This document shows, in pieces, positions 50,917 through 56,343 of a stretch of 56,343 nucleotides of DNA. The position numbers and the translations under genes were made by a program. Location of the stretch: positions 1 through 56,343 of the forward strand of contig JALRFH010000021.1 in the NCBI GenBank assembly GCA_023253715.1. Reading direction: 5' to 3'. Positions within the stretch are counted from its first letter, which is position 1. Every line of letters starts with the position of its first letter. Under the pieces are notes generated by a model. The model searched no databases, was not told where the DNA came from, and saw only the letters and a program-made list of their open reading frames with translations. Origin of the DNA: Halieaceae bacterium. Lineage in GTDB: Bacteria; Pseudomonadota; Gammaproteobacteria; Pseudomonadales; Halieaceae.

Positions 50917-51966
50917 CTACCAGCGTCCTGCAGTATAAGCATCGGCCGCATCGGCCAAGGACATTGGCTTGATTTTATCAGCCCAACCCGCTGTACCAAA
51001 GGCTTGATAACGCGCGATACAAATCTCTTTCATCGCTTTAATGCTGTGCTGTAGATATTTACGCGGGTCAAACTCCGAGGGGTTCTCAGCCAAAAAGCGA
51101 CGAATCGCGCCGGTCGAGGCCAAACGCAAATCGGTATCAATATTTACTTTACGAACGCCGTGACGGATACCTTCTTGAATTTGCTCTACGGGGACACCGT
51201 AAGTTTCTGGAATCTTGCCGCCAAACTCATTAATAATGGCTAACCAATCCTGAGGCACGGAAGAAGAGCCATGCATAACCAAGTGCGTATTAGGAATGCG
51301 TGCGTGAATCTCACGAATGCGATCAATCGCAAGAATGTCTCCTGTCGGTGGACGAGTGAACTTGTACGCACCGTGACTGGTACCGCAGGCAATTGCCAAC
51401 GCGTCTACGCCGGTCGCCGCAACAAAATCTGCTGCTTCGTCGGGGTCAGTCAGCATTTGGTCATGGGTTAATTTACCCGCCGCGCCAATGCCGTCCTCTT
51501 CCCCGGCTTCGCCAGTTTCCAGCGAGCCCAAACAACCCAATTCGCCCTCTACGGAAACGCCACAAGCGTGAGCCATTTCGACCGCTTGTCGGGTTACTCG
51601 TACGTTGTAATCGTAATCCATGGGCGTTTTGCCATCCTCGCCTAAGGAACCGTCCATCATTACCGAGCTAAAACCCAGCTGAATCGAACGCTGACACACG
51701 GCAGGTGACACACCGTGATCTTGGTGCATCACCACTGGAATGTCGGGGAACTCCTCGATAGCGGCAGCAATCATGTGGCGCAAAAAGGGCGCCCCCGCGT
51801 ATTTGCGGGCTCCAGCACTGGCCTGCATGATCACCGGTGAATTGGTCTCGGCAGCGGCCTCCATAATGGCCCGTGTCTGTTCGAGGTTGTTCACATTGAA
51901 CGCCGGCACGCCGTAACCGTGCTCGGCGGCGTGATCCAACATTTGACGCATACTTATCAGTGCCAT
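50917..51966 (-). CDS. fba: Fructose-bisphosphate aldolase, class II
   Basis: This zinc-dependent aldolase splits fructose-1,6-bisphosphate into two triose phosphates, or makes it in gluconeogenesis. The 349-residue length and N-terminus [27 protein letters not shown] match the CbbA-like subgroup. The zinc and catalytic segment VVMHQDHG and the following SVMMDGSL are visible, as are [20 protein letters not shown] and [13 protein letters not shown]. It is the last gene of tkt-epd-pgk-fba, nine bases after pgk. Confidence 0.96.
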   Translation of the reverse strand: MALISMRQMLDHAAEHGYGVPAFNVNNLEQTRAIMEAAAETNSPVIMQASAGARKYAGAPFLRHMIAAAIEEFPDIPVVMHQDHGVSPAVCQRSIQLGFSSVMMDGSLGEDGKTPMDYDYNVRVTRQAVEMAHACGVSVEGELGCLGSLETGEAGEEDGIGAAGKLTHDQMLTDPDEAADFVAATGVDALAIACGTSHGAYKFTRPPTGDILAIDRIREIHARIPNTHLVMHGSSSVPQDWLAIINEFGGKIPETYGVPVEQIQEGIRHGVRKVNIDTDLRLASTGAIRRFLAENPSEFDPRKYLQHSIKAMKEICIARYQAFGTAGWADKIKPMSLADAADAYTAGRW

Positions 51967-51975
51967 AGTTTCCCC

Positions 51976-53136
51976 CTAGTTTGCGCGCTGCTCTAATACA
52001 GCAACGGCTGGCAACACTTTACCTTCCACATATTCCAAGAACGCGCCGCCACCCGTAGAGATATACGACACGTCTGCAGCAATTCCGAACTGATCAATAG
52101 CGGCCAAGGTATCACCCCCACCCGCCAGCGAAAACCCGGGACTGCGGGCAATCGCCTCAGAAATAATCCGCGTGCCATTCGCAAAGGCCTCGAATTCGAA
52201 CACGCCAACCGGGCCATTCCACAAAATGGTGCCCGCGCTTTGCAATTGCTCAGCAAGCGCCGCTGCTGACTGTGGACCAATGTCCAAAATCATGTCGTCA
52301 GCGGCAACCTCGCTGACCAACTTCACAGTCGCAGGCGCCTCACTCGAAAACTCTTTGGCTGTGACCACATCAGTGGGCAGAGGTATCGAAACTTTTTCGA
52401 GCAGGGCTTTTGCCGTGTCGACTAAATCGTCTTCACACAAAGATTTGCCGACCGGGTAACCCGCCGCCTTTAGAAAGGTGTTCGCAATACCACCCCCGAC
52501 GATGAGTTGATCGACCTTGTCAGACAAAGTTTCCAGAACCGTCAGTTTAGTGGAAACCTTAGAGCCACCGACAATGGCCACCATGGGGCGCGCCGGTAAC
52601 GCAAGCGCTTGCTGCAGCGCATTCAGCTCGGCAACCAGCAAGGGTCCTGCACAGGCAATTGGCGCGGCTTTAGCAACAGCGTGGGTCGACGCTTGAGCAC
52701 GATGCGCAGTGCCAAAGGCATCCATCACAAAAACATCGCATAAATTTGCGTAGGCTTGGCCAAGCTCATCGGAATCGGATTTTTCACCCACGTTAAAACG
52801 TACGTTTTCTAGCAGCACAACCTGCCCAGGCTCGATATCAAGACCCGCGCGCCACTCGGCCTGAATGCCAACGTCCTGGCCAAGTAGACCCGACAAATAC
52901 CGAGCTACGGGCGCCAAAGAGTATTCAGAGTTGTACTCACCCTCGGTCGGCCGACCCAAGTGCGACATTACCATAACCGCTGCGCCTGCATTTAGTGCCG
53001 ATTGAATGGTGGGCAGTGCAGCGCGAATACGGGCATCACTCGTCACAGCGCCGTCTTTAACTGGCACATTGAGATCCTCACGAATCAGCACTCGCTTGCC
53101 CGCCAAATCAAGATCTTGCATTGCCAATACAGCCAT
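51976..53136 (-). CDS. pgk: Phosphoglycerate kinase
   Basis: This enzyme transfers phosphate between 1,3-bisphosphoglycerate and ADP. I start it at the ATG at 53136 ([29 protein letters not shown]), which overlaps the epd stop in TAATG with a GGGGGG ribosome-binding stretch upstream. The track ORF at 53208 begins within epd. The 386-residue protein shows the substrate-binding [21 protein letters not shown] and [12 protein letters not shown]. The nucleotide-binding GGSKVSTKL and GGGDTLAA near the end are also present. Confidence 0.97.
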   Translation of the reverse strand: MAVLAMQDLDLAGKRVLIREDLNVPVKDGAVTSDARIRAALPTIQSALNAGAAVMVMSHLGRPTEGEYNSEYSLAPVARYLSGLLGQDVGIQAEWRAGLDIEPGQVVLLENVRFNVGEKSDSDELGQAYANLCDVFVMDAFGTAHRAQASTHAVAKAAPIACAGPLLVAELNALQQALALPARPMVAIVGGSKVSTKLTVLETLSDKVDQLIVGGGIANTFLKAAGYPVGKSLCEDDLVDTAKALLEKVSIPLPTDVVTAKEFSSEAPATVKLVSEVAADDMILDIGPQSAAALAEQLQSAGTILWNGPVGVFEFEAFANGTRIISEAIARSPGFSLAGGGDTLAAIDQFGIAADVSYISTGGGAFLEYVEGKVLPAVAVLEQRAN

Positions 53137-54161
53137 TAGCACCCCCCTTCGTGTGAAATTTTTGCCCAGTGTTCTGCAACATCGAGCATACGATTCGCAA
53201 AGCCCCACTCATTATCGAACCAAATCAGCACCTTGACTAGGTGGTCACCGCTAATGCGAGTTTGACTCGCATCGACCACCCCAGAACGACTGTCATGGTT
53301 GAAGTCGCAGGAAGCCAAAGGTTCCGTGGTAAAACCCAAGACACCAAGATAGTCGCTTTCTGCGGCTTGCCGCAGTCGTTCATTCACACTGGCAACGCTG
53401 GCCGACTGCCGCAAATAGACACTCAAATCCATCGCCGACACATTAACCGTCGGCACTCTTAAGGCTTGCGCGCTGAATCGATCGGCAAGGTGCGGCAAGA
53501 TGCGCTCAATCCCTTTAGCGAGCGCGGTATCAACGGGAATAATTGACTGCGAAGCGGCACGTGTTTTTCGCAAATCGGTATGATGATAAGCGTCCAACAC
53601 GGGCTGATCATTCATGGCCGAGTGAATAGTTGTAATAGTGCCGTATTCAATGCCGAAAGCCTTGTCCAGCGCGTCAATGACGGGAACAATGGCATTGGTG
53701 GTGCACGACCCGGTCGAAGCCACCTGGTGCGTGTCCAACAACAAGTTTTCATTGACGCCAAAAACGATGGTCGCGTCGATATCTGCGGCGGCGGGCTGAG
53801 AAAACAGCAACTTTTGGCTGCCCGCGTCCAAATGCCATTGCGCTGTCGCACGATCACCAATCGCACCGGTGCATTCCAGCACAAGATCGATATGGTGCTG
53901 ACCCCAGGGGCACAAGGCTGCGTCAGGCTCATGGGAGAGCGCGATAGGCCGCCCCTGTATGACCAAAGTGCCGCCATCAAGATCGACCTCATAACCAAAG
54001 CGCCCATGGGTACTATCGTAACGCGTCAGATGGGCAATGGTTCGAGTGTCGGCTAATTCGTTAATCGCAACCAAGTCCAAATGGGGCGAGCCTCCTCGTT
54101 CAAAGTAGGCTCGCAAAATACTGCGGCCAATACGGCCATATCCATTGATTGCTAGACGCAT
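53136..54161 (-). CDS. epd: Erythrose-4-phosphate dehydrogenase (GAPDH superfamily)
   Basis: This is an NAD-dependent dehydrogenase of the GAPDH fold. The 341 residues carry the NAD site [11 protein letters not shown] and the catalytic Cys153 in GSCTTN. Several segments favour Epd over glycolytic [36 protein letters not shown] and CDFNHDSRS all match E. coli Epd. Epd makes erythronate-4-phosphate for pyridoxal phosphate synthesis. Its place between tkt, which makes erythrose-4-phosphate, and pgk fits, though it might also act on glyceraldehyde-3-phosphate. It lies nine bases after tkt. Confidence 0.9.
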   Translation of the reverse strand: MRLAINGYGRIGRSILRAYFERGGSPHLDLVAINELADTRTIAHLTRYDSTHGRFGYEVDLDGGTLVIQGRPIALSHEPDAALCPWGQHHIDLVLECTGAIGDRATAQWHLDAGSQKLLFSQPAAADIDATIVFGVNENLLLDTHQVASTGSCTTNAIVPVIDALDKAFGIEYGTITTIHSAMNDQPVLDAYHHTDLRKTRAASQSIIPVDTALAKGIERILPHLADRFSAQALRVPTVNVSAMDLSVYLRQSASVASVNERLRQAAESDYLGVLGFTTEPLASCDFNHDSRSGVVDASQTRISGDHLVKVLIWFDNEWGFANRMLDVAEHWAKISHEGGC

Positions 54162-54170
54162 GGGTTAAGC

Positions 54171-56168
54171 TCAGTCGAGCAGTTCCTCAGCCGCCGCTAA
54201 TACCGCTGCAACAGTGATATCAAAATGCTCAAACAAAGCACCAGCCGGTGCCGATTCGCCAAAACTGTTCATACCAATAATGCGGCCGTCTAAACCGACA
54301 TACTTGTACCAAAAATCTTGGTGTAGGGCTTCGATGGCAACGCGCGCTAGAACATCGCTCGGCAATACCGACTCACGATACTCAGCGTCTTGCGCCTCAA
54401 ACTGCTCGGGGCTAGGCATGGATACAACACGCACGGCACGACCTTGAGACGCAAATTCGGCTGCCGCTTCTTGGGCCAAGGCTAGTTCAGAACCCGTGGC
54501 AATAAAAATGAGTTCCGGGGTGCCGTCACAATCGCGCAGGATATATCCGCCACGCTCAATGTTCGCCAGAGTCTGTGCATCACGATCTTGATGCGGCAAG
54601 TTTTGACGTGAAAAGACCAAGGCGCTGGGGCCGTCTTGACGCAAGATCGCCTGCTTCCAAGCGACCGCTGATTCAACGGCATCACATGGGCGCCACGTCA
54701 CCATGTTGGGCGTACCGCGCAAAGACGCAAGCTGCTCGACGGGCTGGTGAGTGGGGCCATCTTCCCCTAGACCGATAGAGTCGTGGGTATACACAAAAAT
54801 GCTTTGCTGGCCCATTAAGGCTGCCATACGTACCGCATTGCGCGCATATTCCATGAAGATCAAGAAAGTAGCGCCGTAGGGAATAAAGCCTCCGTGCAAG
54901 GCAATGCCATTCATCATGGCTGACATGCCAAACTCACGCACGCCGTAATACACATAGTTACCACCCGCTGCTTGGGCTTCTACACCGACCGAACCAGACC
55001 ACAACGTTAAATTTGATCCGGCCAAATCAGCCGATCCACCCAACAACTCGGGTAGAGCTTTGGCGTAGGCTTCGATGGCATTTTGGGAGGCCTTGCGCGA
55101 GGCAATCGTCGCGCCATCCGCCTGGCATTGAGCGATGTATGCATCGGCAGCGGCCACAAAATCAGCGGGCAAATCACCGGCTAAACGACGCGCCAATTCA
55201 GCACCCTCTTGTGGGTACTGTCCGCTATAGTCAGCGAGCAAGGCTTCCCATTGCGACTGCGATTGCTCACCGCGCGCCCGCGCGTTCCAACCCGCGTAAA
55301 CGTCTGCAGGAATTTCAAAAGGCGCATGCGTCCAGCCCAGCGCTTCGCGGGTTGCTGCAATTTCATCATCACCTAGCGGCGCACCGTGGCAAGACTCGGT
55401 CCCCTGCTTGTTGGGAGAGCCCTTACCGATAATGGTACGCGCACAAATCAGAGTAGGCTTGGAGGTCTCAGCACGCGCCTCGGTAATTGCCTTCTTAATT
55501 TGCTCGGGGTCGTGCCCGTCAACAGCCTCGATAACCTGCCAGCCATAAGCTCGGAAACGCGCAGGAGTATTGTCGGTAAACCACCCCTCAACTTCGCCGT
55601 CAATCGAAATTCCGTTGTCATCGTAAATAGCGATCAGCTTACCCAAGCCAAGAGTACCCGCCAAAGAACACACTTCATGCGAGATACCCTCCATTAAGCA
55701 GCCATCGCCTAAGAAAGTGTATGTATAGTGGTCAACCACCTCAAAATTGGGGCGATTAAACTGAGCACCTAGGACCTTCTCGGCCAAGGCCATGCCGACC
55801 GCGTTGGCAATACCCTGTCCCAAAGGACCGGTTGTGGTCTCAACTCCGGGCGTGTAGCCATATTCTGGGTGGCCTGGCGTTTTGCTGTGCAGTTGACGGA
55901 ATTGCTTCAACTCTTCAATCGGCAAATCATAACCGCTTAGGTGCAGTAGCGAGTAAATCAACATCGAGCCGTGACCGTTCGATAAAATGAAGCGATCGCG
56001 ATTAGGCCACGAGGGGTCTGCCGGGTTATGGCTTAAAAAGTCGTTCCACAGCACCTCCGCAATATCGGCCATACCCATCGGGGCGCCAGGGTGGCCTGAT
56101 TTCGCCTTTTGCACGGCGTCCATAGACAGCGCACGAATGGCATTAGCGAGTTCATTACGGGAAACCAT
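54171..56168 (-). CDS. tkt: Transketolase
   Basis: This thiamine-diphosphate enzyme moves two-carbon units between sugar phosphates in the pentose phosphate pathway. I start at the ATG at 56168 ([41 protein letters not shown]), with GGAG upstream; the track's TTG four codons earlier is unlikely. The 665 residues include the ThDP motif [12 protein letters not shown], the ATTGPLGQG-like [32 protein letters not shown] and the C-terminal domain. It leads the tkt-epd-pgk-fba operon. Its upstream region contains a perfect palindrome. Confidence 0.97.
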   Translation of the reverse strand: MVSRNELANAIRALSMDAVQKAKSGHPGAPMGMADIAEVLWNDFLSHNPADPSWPNRDRFILSNGHGSMLIYSLLHLSGYDLPIEELKQFRQLHSKTPGHPEYGYTPGVETTTGPLGQGIANAVGMALAEKVLGAQFNRPNFEVVDHYTYTFLGDGCLMEGISHEVCSLAGTLGLGKLIAIYDDNGISIDGEVEGWFTDNTPARFRAYGWQVIEAVDGHDPEQIKKAITEARAETSKPTLICARTIIGKGSPNKQGTESCHGAPLGDDEIAATREALGWTHAPFEIPADVYAGWNARARGEQSQSQWEALLADYSGQYPQEGAELARRLAGDLPADFVAAADAYIAQCQADGATIASRKASQNAIEAYAKALPELLGGSADLAGSNLTLWSGSVGVEAQAAGGNYVYYGVREFGMSAMMNGIALHGGFIPYGATFLIFMEYARNAVRMAALMGQQSIFVYTHDSIGLGEDGPTHQPVEQLASLRGTPNMVTWRPCDAVESAVAWKQAILRQDGPSALVFSRQNLPHQDRDAQTLANIERGGYILRDCDGTPELIFIATGSELALAQEAAAEFASQGRAVRVVSMPSPEQFEAQDAEYRESVLPSDVLARVAIEALHQDFWYKYVGLDGRIIGMNSFGESAPAGALFEHFDITVAAVLAAAEELLD

Positions 56169-56284
56169 GGTGTTCTCCAAACGGTCAAATTTACGGTGGG
56201 CTCAAACTGGCGCGTATTCTCTCTTATCAGCCTTCTCAGGGCAAATAAACCGACCTTTTAGCAACTATTCAAGTGGATTATGCA

Positions 56285-56314
56285 CATCTATATCAAAATT
56301 TTTTGATATAGATG
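56285..56314. promoter_or_regulatory. Perfect 30 bp palindrome between tkt and the next gene
   Basis: Arms CATCTATATCAAAA and TTTTGATATAGATG are perfect 14 bp inverted repeats around TT. It lies 117 bases upstream of tkt and overlaps the -35 box of a plus-strand promoter, so it looks like an operator for a dimeric repressor. A SahR-type (ArsR family) site is my best guess, from the half-site TATCAAAA and from the tkt neighbourhood. Confidence 0.6.
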
Positions 56315-56331
56315 CTGAAGTCCCTTATCAT
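56303..56331 (+). promoter_or_regulatory. Probable promoter of the gene beyond the right edge
   Basis: TTGATA, 17 bases, then TATCAT. The -35 hexamer lies inside the palindrome. Transcription would begin near 56338, where an ATGAAA starts; the window ends there. No coding call is possible from six bases. Confidence 0.5.
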
Positions 56332-56343
56332 GCGCGCATGAAA

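Noticed and set aside
53580-54056. 158-residue plus-strand ORF
   Set aside because: Antisense shadow of epd with no family motif.

Overview
The window is a 56 kb stretch of a gammaproteobacterial chromosome, probably from a marine, aerobic lineage. I base that on protein sequence style, on gene order that matches the Pseudomonas core (pilMNOPQ-aroK-aroB-gltB-gltD-hemE; priA-argS-SPOR-hslVU-DUF971; ubiE-ubiJ-ubiB-hisI-hisE-tatABC; serB-ytjB-parC; tkt-epd-pgk-fba), on an NhaC-type antiporter, and on an O2-dependent ubiquinone pathway. I cannot name the genus. Coding density is very high. No gene-free gap exceeds 200 bases. I saw no tRNA, rRNA, CRISPR array, insertion sequence or prophage.

Layout. 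1-13296 (minus): type IV pilus assembly genes pilM-N-O-P-Q run into shikimate genes aroK-aroB, then gltB-gltD (glutamate synthase) and a hemE cut by the window edge. 13440-15839 (plus): penicillin-binding protein 1A. 15970-16185 (minus): ribosomal protein L31 with a clear terminator. 16352-30024 (plus): priA, argS, a small SPOR protein, the HslVU protease, DUF971, ubiE-ubiJ-ubiB, hisI-hisE, tatA-tatB-tatC and an MsbA-like ABC exporter. 30021-32816 (minus): the three-subunit proton-translocating transhydrogenase. 33013-37669: an ECF sigma factor with its zinc anti-sigma factor ChrR (minus), divergent from a translationally coupled FAD oxidoreductase, DUF1365 and cyclopropane-synthase-like methyltransferase operon (plus). 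37706-40110: a DMT exporter and an NhaC antiporter. 40140-42683: efp flanked by both of its modification enzymes, EpmA and EpmB. 42771-50877: a large PilZ-like protein, serB, a YtjB/AhpA-like membrane protein, parC, a degenerate cyclic-nucleotide-binding protein and an ElaA-type acetyltransferase. 50917-56168 (minus): fba, pgk, epd and tkt, read from a region holding a perfect 30 bp palindrome.

The most system-like unit is 33013-37669. The ChrR homologue keeps all four zinc ligands of the anti-sigma domain and all four metal ligands of the cupin domain. Both divergent transcription units carry promoter-like elements of the RpoE/ChrR (ECF11) type. This points to a compact singlet-oxygen or photo-oxidative response whose output is membrane lipid methylation. 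Other points for follow-up are the palindrome at 56285-56314 (a possible SahR-type operator for methyl-cycle control), the PilZ-like protein behind a palindromic promoter, and a CRP-fold protein lacking the usual cyclic-nucleotide-binding glutamate.
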